NCBI GenBank assembly: GCA_028825045.1
Contig: JAPKAY010000037.1
Span: 1 to 38,375 of the forward strand
Origin: Halioglobus sp.
GTDB taxonomy: Bacteria; Pseudomonadota; Gammaproteobacteria; Pseudomonadales; Halieaceae
DNA: 38,375 nt
Direction: 5' to 3'
Part shown: positions 24,925-33,243 of the stretch, one piece after another
Numbering within the stretch: the stretch's first letter is position 1
How the letters are laid out: the number at the start of each line of letters is the position of its first letter
Made by a program: the position numbers and the translations under genes
Notes under the pieces: model-generated
What the model was told of the DNA's origin: nothing
The model's input: the letters and a program-made list of their open reading frames with translations, nothing else
Database searches by the model: none

Positions 24925-24950
24925 CAAGAATCCCACCCCGGCGATTCTTG
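24925..24950. repeat. Perfect 8-base hairpin
   Basis: CAAGAATC (24925-24932) and GATTCTTG (24943-24950) enclose a 10-base loop. Neither side is followed by a T run, so it is not called a terminator. A regulator site or mRNA hairpin upstream of the monooxygenase gene is possible. Confidence 0.45.
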
Positions 24951-25159
24951 CCGCAACCTTCATTGGCAAATCGATTTATTTCATTCCTGGTCCGGGTCTT
25001 GAGCCGTAAACTCACTCACCCACTCGAGTAATTTATCGAACATGAACCTACTTTGAGCCACAATCAAACATCGACCATTTAGGTACTTTTTTTCAAAATA
25101 ATAGAAACCTGCAGGAAAAACTGGATTTGCATCATATCCGCAAAGGGAATCAATCGGCG

Positions 25160-26101
25160 TTAACGCCCCGCGACACGCCGCTGCCAGGCTTGCAGCCCCT
25201 GCACATTTAGTTGCATGTCAAAACCAAGATAACTTCTCAGTTCACTTTCGTCATTGGATGCACCAAGCTGGCGCATCAGTTGAACAGCGGAATCACCCAG
25301 GCGTTGTTGTAGCTCAATCGCATCTGCTTCCACTGCGGCAAATTTACAGTACGCTTCAATCTGGTGCGCCAACCGCTGTGCTTTTGCTAGCGAGTATTCC
25401 AGCTCTCCATAGTGAGTCAGGTACATTCGCTGCGGCTTATAGCTTCCTAACAGTTCAAGCGAGGCAAGGTAGGTATCGGGATCAAATTGGCTAGGGGTCG
25501 TTGAGGGCAACACAAAGTCACCCCCGGGAAAACGAAACCAGGAATAGGAAACGCCAAACATATCGCCGCTGAACCAGCCTTGACTGGTCGCATCCCATAC
25601 ACAACAGTGATGCTCGGCGTGACCACGAGTATGGCGAAATTCAAGCTGCCGGCCAGCCAGAGAGACAGTTTCTGTGTCGAGCATTGACCGAATGCGTCCA
25701 CGGTCTACCGCTTGAATTTCCCCGTAGAGCTCGCGAAAAACCTCGTCTCCGTACACTGCTTTGGCTGCAGCAATCAGGCGTTCGGGCTCGGCCATGTGTC
25801 GTGCACCACGGGGATGGATCAACAACTGCGCACGCGGAAAGGCCGCCATCATCGCACCTGCACCACCGGCATGGTCCAGATGTACATGCGTGGGAATGAC
25901 ATAGCGCACCTGCTCAGGAGCAATATTCCGCTCTGCCAATAATTGCTTCAGCAGGGGAACACTGTGTGTGGTGCCCGTCTCCAGAACAGCATACTCTCCG
26001 GCTTCCTCCATCAGGTAGAAGCAGGCTATACCCTTTTGCACGTAAGCTGCATCGATACAGGTAATGCCGTTGTCCAACGATTGATAAATTAACTCGCCCA
26101 T
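25160..26101 (-). CDS. MBL-fold metallo-hydrolase
   Basis: This 313-residue protein has the metallo-beta-lactamase metal motif PTHVHLDHAGGAGAM (HxHxDH). A later His in HTRGHAEHHCCVWD and an Asp in GWFSGDMFGVSYSW complete a dinuclear site. An extra C-terminal helical region follows. Such enzymes hydrolyse thioesters, lactones or phosphodiesters, so a lactonase or a CoA-thioesterase-like role would fit. It is the last of three closely spaced genes (SDR, DUF389 fusion, MBL), 15 bases after the DUF389 fusion. No signal peptide is present, so it is cytosolic. The substrate is unknown. Confidence 0.85.
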   Translation of the reverse strand: MGELIYQSLDNGITCIDAAYVQKGIACFYLMEEAGEYAVLETGTTHSVPLLKQLLAERNIAPEQVRYVIPTHVHLDHAGGAGAMMAAFPRAQLLIHPRGARHMAEPERLIAAAKAVYGDEVFRELYGEIQAVDRGRIRSMLDTETVSLAGRQLEFRHTRGHAEHHCCVWDATSQGWFSGDMFGVSYSWFRFPGGDFVLPSTTPSQFDPDTYLASLELLGSYKPQRMYLTHYGELEYSLAKAQRLAHQIEAYCKFAAVEADAIELQQRLGDSAVQLMRQLGASNDESELRSYLGFDMQLNVQGLQAWQRRVAGR

Positions 26102-26116
26102 TAAAAATCTCTCGAT

Positions 26117-28018
26117 TCAGCGTAAAATATTGCTTTGCACTTCCAGTTGAAAGGGCTTACCTATTTTCTCACTGATCAATGCCTTCAGTTCATCCACGTC
26201 GTCCACTTCCAGTCGCTTGGCCGAACTTAGTACCAACTTCACCAGTGGCGGGTCCTGCAGAGTGACGTCCGCGCTAACCACGTGCACCGACCCGGAAGTC
26301 AGCGAGATATCACCGGTAGGCAAATGCTCCAGCAGACGTTCCCGGGAAACGAGATGAGAAAAAGATAGCGACAGCGGCACCGAGATGACCAGCAGAATTA
26401 AAAGCGTCACGCCAAGACCCGCCCGTGCCCGTTTAAATGGCGAGAATCCGAGTACCAGAAAGGTTGCGCTGGCAGCGAGCGCTATACCCACCAAATTAGT
26501 CACCAGCAACAGCGCGGCACCTGCGGCCATGTTCCAATCGGCCCAGCCCAACCCAATACCCACAACCCCCAGTGGCGGCACCAGTGCAACTGCAATCGCA
26601 ACGCCAACCAAATTTTTGGCAATCTCCCCCTTGGCGTTGACATAGGCGCAGGCGACGCCAGAGATTACCGCCACCAGCAAATCCAGCAAGGTAGGAGACA
26701 TGCGCATTTTCATTTCTACAGTGGGAATATCCAGCGGTATCATCCAGGCCATTATAATTCCGCAAACCAGCCCCCAGCCGACTCCGACTAGCAATGTATG
26801 CGACGCGGTAGCAAGAAGTCCGGAATCAGAACGCGCCAATCCCATGGCGAGCGATGCAATTGGTGCCATTAACGGCGCAAGGAGCATGGCGCCGATAACA
26901 ACGGGTGAAGAATTAGCATATAAACCCACCAGCGCCAATATTACGCTCAGCGCCATCATCGTCCGATAGGACGTCGATGCCTTGGCGTTGTCGCGCAGCG
27001 AGATAAACAGGTCGCGATACTCCTCCTCCGTGGCATGACTAAACAAGGGCAGGTATCCGTCCAACAATGGTCCGGCGCCGGCCTCCAGAGGAATATGATT
27101 GAGCCGAACCGTCTCCTTATCAATCGTTTTGTTCTCCTCCTGCACTGCCTCCATTGCCGGCCCCGGTAACAGTCGCAGACGCCCGGGCAACATCTTGAAT
27201 TCTATCTCCGTGGTATGCACTGGCTTGCCATCAAGCAGATACTCCACGCCCTGAGGCGCGGCGATTTGGAGTCGGTCGGTCTGAATCAGGCTCAGGGAGT
27301 TGGGCAGTTGTGACAGGTTGATTTTACGCGGCCACAACAATCGCAGTAAAAACCAGAGATAGCTGGTGACACTGCGCGGTGCCAGAGCCAGAAGAGAAAG
27401 TCGACTGTCTGCGGCGCCAAAATCGCGGGTGAACGCGTGGCCCACCAGTGCGCTTTGGGTCTGTCCCAGCACCACCATACCCAGTGCGGCCAAATCAATT
27501 TCGCGGTCTTTGCCGGTAATGAGCTTATAGGGTAGCAGTTGCAGCTTCCCCAGACCTTTCAGCGCACCCAGAAAAAGATTCCAGGATGTCTGGGCACGAT
27601 TAATGTCGTACGGCCGCAGCGCCAGTACCCGCCCGATAACCACCGAAGAAAAAACCAGCTCATCGTTGCATGTCAGCGCATCGGCACTGATAACCGGTGC
27701 ATTAAGATAGTGTGTAAATACCTGATCCAAATCCCCTTTCACACCCAGCGCGGCCATTGCCTGGCTCGCCTGTGCATGAGGCAGCACGCCAACTTCCCAT
27801 TCTTGCTCCAGTGCGTGGGGAGCCAAGTCTCGAATCATCTCATCGCCGAGACACAACAGTACGCGCGCACCCTGGGGCGCCGCATCCCGCTGGGCCCAGC
27901 CCACAGCGGTGATACTCCCCAGCGCCGACAAACGCGCAATATCCTCAGCCTGAAAATTGCTATCGTGAATCAGGTAACGCAGTGGTACGGGAGATTCACT
28001 GGGTTCGTTTTCAAGCAT
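26117..28018 (-). CDS. Fusion of a degenerate lipid/diacylglycerol-kinase-like domain with a DUF389 membrane domain
   Basis: The start chosen is the ATG at 28018 (AGGAG, 9 bases); a TTG three codons earlier would abut the SD. The 633-residue product has an N-terminal half resembling YegS-type lipid kinases: GVLPHAQASQAMAALGV aligns with the family's GVLPxGTGNDFAR region, and a later YLLDGKPV...LPGRLRLLPGP resembles its C-terminal sheet. The catalytic GGDGT is only LGDEM and the GTGN motif is missing, so kinase activity is doubtful. The second half is a DUF389 domain with several membrane spans (about residues 350-560), including GAMLLAPLMAPIASLAMGLA and NAKGEIAKNLVGVAIAVALV. DUF389 function is unknown. 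It sits between the SDR and MBL genes. Confidence 0.8.
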   Translation of the reverse strand: MLENEPSESPVPLRYLIHDSNFQAEDIARLSALGSITAVGWAQRDAAPQGARVLLCLGDEMIRDLAPHALEQEWEVGVLPHAQASQAMAALGVKGDLDQVFTHYLNAPVISADALTCNDELVFSSVVIGRVLALRPYDINRAQTSWNLFLGALKGLGKLQLLPYKLITGKDREIDLAALGMVVLGQTQSALVGHAFTRDFGAADSRLSLLALAPRSVTSYLWFLLRLLWPRKINLSQLPNSLSLIQTDRLQIAAPQGVEYLLDGKPVHTTEIEFKMLPGRLRLLPGPAMEAVQEENKTIDKETVRLNHIPLEAGAGPLLDGYLPLFSHATEEEYRDLFISLRDNAKASTSYRTMMALSVILALVGLYANSSPVVIGAMLLAPLMAPIASLAMGLARSDSGLLATASHTLLVGVGWGLVCGIIMAWMIPLDIPTVEMKMRMSPTLLDLLVAVISGVACAYVNAKGEIAKNLVGVAIAVALVPPLGVVGIGLGWADWNMAAGAALLLVTNLVGIALAASATFLVLGFSPFKRARAGLGVTLLILLVISVPLSLSFSHLVSRERLLEHLPTGDISLTSGSVHVVSADVTLQDPPLVKLVLSSAKRLEVDDVDELKALISEKIGKPFQLEVQSNILR

Positions 28019-28051
28019 CCGGGCCAACTCCTAGGTAGACGAAATGTGCGC

Positions 28052-28822
28052 TTAACCGGCGAGCGCCACAGCTCCCCCATCCAATACAAGAACGTGTCCG
28101 GTCATCCAGGCAGAAGCGCGGGAGCTCAGATAAATCGCAGTGCCCGCTGCATCTTCAGCATTGCCCAAACGTCCGCAGGGAAACATTGCGCCCATCTCCA
28201 CCTCATGATCAAGCAGGTGGGCTGTCATCTTACTGGGAAAGAACCCCGGGGCAATACCATTAACATTGATGCCCTGGGGAGCGAGATCCGCGCCGAGGTG
28301 TTGCGTCAAGTGGTGAACCGCTGCCTTACTCGCGGAATAGGCGTAGTTGTTCATATGCGGGTGAGTGATCCCGTTGATCGAGCCTATATTGATCACACGT
28401 GCCGGATTCTCCTCCGTACCCGCCGTGCGCAATACGGGCAGCATCTGCTGGGTTAGGAAGAACATGGATTTCACGTTGAGATCCATCGTTTTATCCCAGC
28501 CGCTTTCGGGGAACGTGTCCAGGTCCGCGCCCCAGGTAGCGCCGGCATTGTTGACCAGGATATGTAGCTTATCCTCCAGGGCGCTAACAGCTGCGGCAAA
28601 CGCAGTGACTCCCGCCACAGTTGATAGGTCCGAGGGAATAGCGATGCACTCTCCGATCGCGGCAAGTTCCTGCTCAGTAGCACGCAGTTCCTTCTCCTTT
28701 CGCGCAGTGATGTAGGTCTTTACGCCGTTCTCGACAAAGCCCCGCGCAATCATGGCGCCGATTCCCCGAGAGCCCCCGGTGACCACCGCTACTTTTCCGC
28801 TGACGTCAAAGAGATTTTTCAT
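28052..28822 (-). CDS. Short-chain dehydrogenase/reductase (SDR)
   Basis: This 256-residue classical SDR has the cofactor motif VVTGGSRGIGAMIARGF, NNAGATWGA, a serine region in INIGSINGI and the catalytic YAYSASKAAVHHL. INVNGIAPGFFPSKM and HVLVLDGGAVALAG finish the fold. It would interconvert an alcohol and a ketone with NAD(P)(H); the 3-oxoacyl-reductase-like form is common in beta-oxidation side clusters. AAGGAA precedes the ATG. It is the first gene of a run with the DUF389 fusion (33 bases) and the MBL-fold gene. A terminator of the preceding operon lies upstream (28962-28994), so this gene has its own promoter. Confidence 0.88.
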   Translation of the reverse strand: MKNLFDVSGKVAVVTGGSRGIGAMIARGFVENGVKTYITARKEKELRATEQELAAIGECIAIPSDLSTVAGVTAFAAAVSALEDKLHILVNNAGATWGADLDTFPESGWDKTMDLNVKSMFFLTQQMLPVLRTAGTEENPARVINIGSINGITHPHMNNYAYSASKAAVHHLTQHLGADLAPQGINVNGIAPGFFPSKMTAHLLDHEVEMGAMFPCGRLGNAEDAAGTAIYLSSRASAWMTGHVLVLDGGAVALAG

Positions 28823-28961
28823 ATCAGATTCCTTCGATTCTAATTGTTAGGTTGTGCATGCAAGATTTTTATAGAAAGGATAACCCGGACAATACAAATG
28901 TCCTGCGAACCGTGACCCAAGAAGCATCATAATCAGACCCCGACCAGGACCCTTCCCTCTC

Positions 28962-28994
28962 AAAAAGCTTAGTTTACGCGAGTTTGGACTAAGC
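28962..28994 (-). terminator. Rho-independent terminator after the AraC gene
   Basis: Read on the minus strand, GCTTAGT and ACTAAGC form a perfect 7-base stem with a 14-base loop, followed directly by five T. It begins 17 bases after the AraC stop and closes the seven-gene catabolic operon. Confidence 0.85.
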
Positions 28995-29011
28995 GGCTCC
29001 CCCTTGCTGGC

Positions 29012-30028
29012 CTAAACCTCCCGCTGCCGATACTCCGTCGGTGCACACCCGCACCAGGCTTTAAACGCATTGGAAAAAGACGCCTGATCGGAATATCCCA
29101 GTAACAGCGCAATTTCTGTTACCGCCAGTCGCGGATCATCCAGGTAGCGCCGGGATTGTTCTTCACGGACATCCTGGAGTATTTTCTTGAAGCTGGAACC
29201 AAGGGCACTGAGCCGGCGCTGCAATGTGCGTCGGGAAATCCCGAGTTCCACCGCAAGGCTATCAATGGTCAAAGTACCTCCGGGTAAAGCCCTACGTATT
29301 GCCACTCGGGTATCTCGCAAAAAGGGGTCTACACTTGCGGGCTCGTCAAAGACTGAGCGCGTAGCAGCTAACAAATTATTGTCCAACTCAAACCCAACAT
29401 CAATGAGAGGATAACGCACTACTTCCCGCGAAAAATACAGGCAGCTCACCTCACAGTCGAATTTGAGATTGGAGCCAAAGGCGCGCTTTAGAGCCCGCGT
29501 ATCGTCTGGTGCCGGATATGAAAACTCAGCCGCGCGAACCGGAACAGGCAAGGCGCAGATTGCGTTCACTATCTCCGCGGAGGATTTCAGCATCTCATCG
29601 ACCAGAGGGCGCCAGCTCCCCATTTCCTCATTCAATGCATGCCACTCCAGGCGAATAAAATCACCCTTTGGCCGTATCAACACTCTTCCGGTGTCGCCTC
29701 GAATTCGAATGGTGCTGGGAATAACATTAAAATATTCTTTCAGATTGCGACAAATCGTTGTCATGTACAGGTGCAGATTCATGCCACTGAAATAGACAAT
29801 ATGACCAACGTGAAGGCCGAGGTCCGGATCACCGCTGCGCTCAACGGCCGTACGATAACAATCAAGGTAATGCGCCAGCGGAATTCGCTCACCCGGCGCG
29901 CGCATTAGCTCCTCGCTAATTCCGGCATCCCGCAGCAGCGATGCACTGTCAACGCCCAGCGCAGCAGCGGCCTGCACGACCGCTTTCAGGCATGCCACAT
30001 AGACACTGCCACCCGGGCTGACGGACAT
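29012..30028 (-). CDS. AraC-family transcriptional regulator (OruR/ArgR-like type)
   Basis: This 338-residue protein has an N-terminal ligand-sensing domain of the arabinose-binding-like type (VGHIVYFSGMNLHLYM region) and a C-terminal double helix-turn-helix. Helix 1 is LAVELGISRRTLQRRLSALG and the second motif is TEIALLLGYSDQASFSNAFK, typical of AraC. Its ATG overlaps the TGA of the carboxyltransferase gene as TGATG, so it is co-translated with a catabolic enzyme, and a terminator follows its stop. It is probably the local regulator of this operon, perhaps sensing a CoA ester or free acid. The ligand and binding sites are unknown. A second regulator of the same type starts at 37765. Confidence 0.9.
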   Translation of the reverse strand: MSVSPGGSVYVACLKAVVQAAAALGVDSASLLRDAGISEELMRAPGERIPLAHYLDCYRTAVERSGDPDLGLHVGHIVYFSGMNLHLYMTTICRNLKEYFNVIPSTIRIRGDTGRVLIRPKGDFIRLEWHALNEEMGSWRPLVDEMLKSSAEIVNAICALPVPVRAAEFSYPAPDDTRALKRAFGSNLKFDCEVSCLYFSREVVRYPLIDVGFELDNNLLAATRSVFDEPASVDPFLRDTRVAIRRALPGGTLTIDSLAVELGISRRTLQRRLSALGSSFKKILQDVREEQSRRYLDDPRLAVTEIALLLGYSDQASFSNAFKAWCGCAPTEYRQREV

Positions 30029-31557
30029 CAGGTTCTTCTCGCTGCCGCCAGCGCACGCAGCACCACAGTGCGAGTTTCGGCAGGGTCGATGACAGCATCC
30101 AACTCCAAATAGGATGCCGCTTCCGAGGCTTTACCCACCTCATACATTCGCGCAACGAGCTGCTGAAACAATTCTTCACGCGCCACTAAATCCTGCTCGG
30201 CCTCGAGTTCCCTTTTAAAGCCCAATCGCACAGCACCTTCCAGCCCCATACCCCCAAATTCGCCGGTGGGCCATGCGGCGGCAAACACCGGTGCGACAAA
30301 ACTGCCGCCGGTCATCGCCATTGCACCCAGGCCATAGGCCTTGCGAAGAAATATGGCGACCATCGGCACACGCAATTTCGAGCCTGCCAAAAACAACGAG
30401 GACATGCGCCGGACAGCCCCCTGTAGTTCACTGTCGGGCCCCACCATAAACCCCGGAGTGTCCGTCAGCGACAGTATCGGCAGTGCAAAGGCGTCACATA
30501 TTTGCAGAAAACGAGCGGCCTTCTCGGATGAGGTCGCATCCACAGCACCTCCCAACTGCTGACAATCGTTGGCAATCAGGGCGACGGGCTTGCCCTCAAG
30601 GCGAATAAATCCGGTGATAATGCTGCGCCCATAAATGCGCTGTAATTCCAGGAACGAACCAGCGTCTGCAAGCGTTTCGATAATGCGGCGCACCGGGTAG
30701 CCCCAGCGCCGATCTTCGGGAATTACGTCGCGCAAACTCTCCTGAGGAGAGGCCTCCCATTGGGCGACCTCTCCCTGAAAATATGATAACAACTGTCTGG
30801 CAAGTGCCGTAGCATGAGCTTCATCGTCGGCGACAATATCCACTACGCCGTTCTTTTCCTGCACTTCAATGGGACCGATGGCGGTAGGTTCATGCTTGCC
30901 CATGCCACCACCTTCGATCATCGCGGGCCCCGCCATACCAATCCATGAATTGCGCGTGGCGATGCAGAAATCGGCACAACCAAATAGCGCCGCGTTGCCG
31001 GCAAAGCAGTAGCCGTTATTGACGGCAATACGCGGCACCCTGCCACTAAGCGCCGCCCAGGTGCTAAAGGACTTGATATTGAGACCGGCAATCTGCGTAG
31101 TGACGTCAGTATCACCTGGCCGCCCTCCCCCGCCCTCTGTAAACATAATCAATGGAAGCGACTGCTCCATCGCGAGCTCGCAGATGCGATCCAGTTTACG
31201 GTGGTGGAAAAAACCCTGACTGCCTGCCAATACCGAGTAATCATTAACGATAATGCCCGCGCGGCCGCGCTCAGCGCCGACCAGATCAGCGTTGATCGTA
31301 CAAGTGCCCGTAATTACCCCGTCGGCGGCAGTATTGGTTTGTAAATCAGCATAGTCGCGGCGACTGCGCTGCGCAGCGACGGCTAGTTGACCATATTCCT
31401 GAAAGGAGTCTTCATCGGCGAGGTCAGCAACATTCTCTCGCGCCGTGCGATAACCCTTGCCGTGTCGCTTGGCACGGGCTTCTTCGCGCGCGTCATCAAG
31501 CGTGCGCGCTATGCGCTCGCGCAGGGCCTGCAGCTCAGGCCTGATCTCAATATCCAT
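30028..31557 (-). CDS. Acyl-CoA carboxylase carboxyltransferase (beta) subunit
   Basis: This is a 509-residue carboxyltransferase of the PCCB/MCCB/GCC type. It has two crotonase-like CT domains. The N-CT has FTEGGGGRPGDTD, VPRIAVNNGYCFAGNAALFG and MIEGGGMG. The C-CT has DTPGFMVGPDSELQGAVRRM, AYGLGAMAMTGGSF and PTGEFGGMGLEGAV. Such subunits move CO2 from carboxybiotin to an acyl-CoA (propionyl, methylcrotonyl or geranyl type). No biotin carboxylase or biotin carrier gene lies in the window, so it would need a partner encoded elsewhere, or could run as a decarboxylase. GGAGA precedes the ATG. The AraC gene overlaps its stop. A CO2-fixing step fits breakdown of a branched isoprenoid chain. Confidence 0.88.
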   Translation of the reverse strand: MDIEIRPELQALRERIARTLDDAREEARAKRHGKGYRTARENVADLADEDSFQEYGQLAVAAQRSRRDYADLQTNTAADGVITGTCTINADLVGAERGRAGIIVNDYSVLAGSQGFFHHRKLDRICELAMEQSLPLIMFTEGGGGRPGDTDVTTQIAGLNIKSFSTWAALSGRVPRIAVNNGYCFAGNAALFGCADFCIATRNSWIGMAGPAMIEGGGMGKHEPTAIGPIEVQEKNGVVDIVADDEAHATALARQLLSYFQGEVAQWEASPQESLRDVIPEDRRWGYPVRRIIETLADAGSFLELQRIYGRSIITGFIRLEGKPVALIANDCQQLGGAVDATSSEKAARFLQICDAFALPILSLTDTPGFMVGPDSELQGAVRRMSSLFLAGSKLRVPMVAIFLRKAYGLGAMAMTGGSFVAPVFAAAWPTGEFGGMGLEGAVRLGFKRELEAEQDLVAREELFQQLVARMYEVGKASEAASYLELDAVIDPAETRTVVLRALAAARRT

Positions 31558-31624
31558 TAATGTCTCCGCTGGTGCACTGCAGAAATACTATAACGCAGAT
31601 AGGCGCTCCAGACAGAGCGCGCCG

Positions 31625-31696
31625 CTAACTAGATTGCTGTGTTTTCCCGCGCTTCTGTACATCGATTCGACGAGTGGCGACCGCATCACCTATCAC
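31625..31696 (-). pseudogene. Detached C-terminal tail of the crotonase gene, beyond an in-frame TGA
   Basis: After the TGA at 31697-31699 the same frame runs on for 23 codons to a TAG at 31625-31627. The tail ends TRRIDVQKRGKTQQ, close to the RRxxVxxRGKxQ ending seen in complete crotonases of this type. Reading through would give 262 codons, the usual family length. It is either a recent nonsense mutation or a sequence error. Confidence 0.55.
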
Positions 31697-32410
31697 TCAT
31701 CGATTGACCTGGGTCATAACATTGCGTTCCATGACCAATCCAGCAGCAAGATCTGTCTGCAGTCCGTCGTTCACCATTTGCTTGTAGAGCTTGACTGTTT
31801 CCGGCACACAACTGGCGATGTCTGCTGCCACTTTGCGACACTCATCCAACAACTTTTCACTGGCAACCACGCGGCTCACCAATCCCCAATCTGCAGCCTG
31901 CTGTGCAGAAATAAAGTTCGCTGTGAAATGCGCCTCACGCGCCCTACTCGGACCAATGATTCGCGCCAGCTTCTGGGAAAGTCCCCAGCCAGGCGCCAAA
32001 CCCACTCGACAATGTGTATCGGCAAAACGGCCTTCTTGAGAAGCCAGCAAGATGTCGCCCATCAGCGCCAGTTCGAAACCACCGGTGGCAGCGACGCCAT
32101 TCACACCGACGATTATTGGACGATCAAAGGATGTCATCGCCGCGGTGATGTCGTGCTCGGCATGAATATTGTAAACACCAATGCCGGACTCACTATCGGC
32201 CATTGCCTTCAGGTCAAGTCCTGCACAAAAAGCGGTTCCGGCACCCGTAAGAATCACCGCGCGAATATCAGGCTCGCCCTTCAGGACGCGAAAGGCTGCA
32301 CACAAGTCGAGCAGTAACTGTGGCGACAGAGCATTTCTCGCCTCAGGACGATTGAGCGTTAGAACTGCGTAACCGTCCTCTCGCTCTACAATTAGCTGGG
32401 GTTCACTCAT
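31697..32410 (-). CDS. Enoyl-CoA hydratase (crotonase), C-terminally truncated by a TGA
   Basis: This 237-residue crotonase has LNRPEARNALSPQLL, the oxyanion segment GAGTAFCAGLDLKAM, GVNGVAATGGFELALM and RVGLAPGWGLSQKLARIIG with the family's catalytic-acid region. It is about 20 residues shorter than usual. The missing tail is found in the same frame after the TGA. The tail normally packs against the core, so the shortened protein may be weakened or its oligomer changed. It lies 19 bases after another crotonase gene and 139 bases before the carboxyltransferase gene. It would act on an enoyl-CoA, in series or parallel with its neighbour. Confidence 0.82.
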   Translation of the reverse strand: MSEPQLIVEREDGYAVLTLNRPEARNALSPQLLLDLCAAFRVLKGEPDIRAVILTGAGTAFCAGLDLKAMADSESGIGVYNIHAEHDITAAMTSFDRPIIVGVNGVAATGGFELALMGDILLASQEGRFADTHCRVGLAPGWGLSQKLARIIGPSRAREAHFTANFISAQQAADWGLVSRVVASEKLLDECRKVAADIASCVPETVKLYKQMVNDGLQTDLAAGLVMERNVMTQVNR

Positions 32411-32429
32411 TACATTGCTCCCTGAAACG

Positions 32430-33218
32430 TTATCGGCCCTGCCAGACAGGAGGGCGCTTTTGCAAGAAGGCTACTGCGCCCTCAGCCGCGTCCTCGCTGG
32501 TAATACACTCGTGTTGCAAACGCGCCTCTGCACTAATAGTTTCCCCAACCGACATTTCCAAAGCTTCGTTGAGGGCCTGTTTTGCATAACGCAGAGACAG
32601 TGGCGCCTTGGCGGCAAGCTCCTGGGCCCACTCCAGCGTCGATTCCAGCAGCTTTTCGGCCGGTACTACACGATTGCATAAACCCCACTCGAGACACTTT
32701 TGCGCCTTCAACTTCTCACCCGTGGCAATAATTTCGTAAGCGCGTTTACGTCCGAGCGTGCGCGCCAGGTGCCATGTTGCGCCGCCATCCGGCACCAGAC
32801 CAATCGCAGCAAAGGCCTGATAGATAAAGGCATCGTCCGCCATAACCGTAAGATCACAGACCATCCCATAGGCACTACCAATACCAGCGCAGGCACCATT
32901 TATGGCACTGATCCAGGGTTTCGGAGCAGCGTGGATTTCCATGAGCGAGGGCTTGAACTCACCGTTGAGTTGGTCTTCCACGCGGAAATTAGCCCCATCC
33001 TGTGGCGCTTCGGAAAGGTCAGCTCCTGCACTAAAAACGCGACCTTCGCCGGTCAGTATCACTACACGCACAGAGTCATCTCCGTTAACCTCGCGCACCG
33101 CCAGTAGCAATTCGCGCCGCAGGGCGCCATCGAAACTGTTGAGCTTATCGGGACGATTTAGACTGACAACCGCGACTGCGCCATGGTGCTCGATCAAAAC
33201 TGTTTCATAGTTACTCAT
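32430..33218 (-). CDS. Enoyl-CoA hydratase (crotonase), PaaG-like form
   Basis: The start chosen is the ATG at 33218 with GAGG about 8 bases upstream. A frame to 33257 lacks an SD. The 262-residue product has LNRPDKLNSFDGALRRELL, the oxyanion-hole segment GEGRVFSAGADLSEAP, INGACAGIGSAYGMVCDLTV and FAAIGLVPDGGATWHLAR. The complete tail ends AFLQKRPPVWQGR. The GLVPDGGATW form is common in PaaG-type isomerases and in enoyl-CoA hydratases of aromatic and branched acid pathways. It lies 25 bases after the racemase gene and 19 before the next crotonase gene. Hydratase or double-bond isomerase cannot be decided by eye. Confidence 0.88.
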   Translation of the reverse strand: MSNYETVLIEHHGAVAVVSLNRPDKLNSFDGALRRELLLAVREVNGDDSVRVVILTGEGRVFSAGADLSEAPQDGANFRVEDQLNGEFKPSLMEIHAAPKPWISAINGACAGIGSAYGMVCDLTVMADDAFIYQAFAAIGLVPDGGATWHLARTLGRKRAYEIIATGEKLKAQKCLEWGLCNRVVPAEKLLESTLEWAQELAAKAPLSLRYAKQALNEALEMSVGETISAEARLQHECITSEDAAEGAVAFLQKRPPVWQGR

Positions 33219-33243
33219 ACCGCATTCCTCTACTCCAAAATCG

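Larger units (their letters stand above)
24651..25159. other. Long intergenic region with inverted repeats
   Basis: This is the longest gene-free stretch, 509 bases, between the MBL-fold gene and the monooxygenase gene, both on the minus strand. It holds two inverted repeats (24784-24869 and 24925-24950). A 70-codon frame at 24744-24956 shows no features. A run of seven T lies at about 25087. It probably carries the monooxygenase promoter. Confidence 0.45.

Noticed and set aside
24744..24956. 70-codon minus-strand ORF in the long gap
   Set aside because: It contains both inverted repeats, has no motifs and an unlikely composition.
27539..28456. Long plus-strand ORF (305 codons) spanning the DUF389 fusion and SDR genes
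   Set aside because: It crosses two real minus-strand genes and their junction and has no domain.
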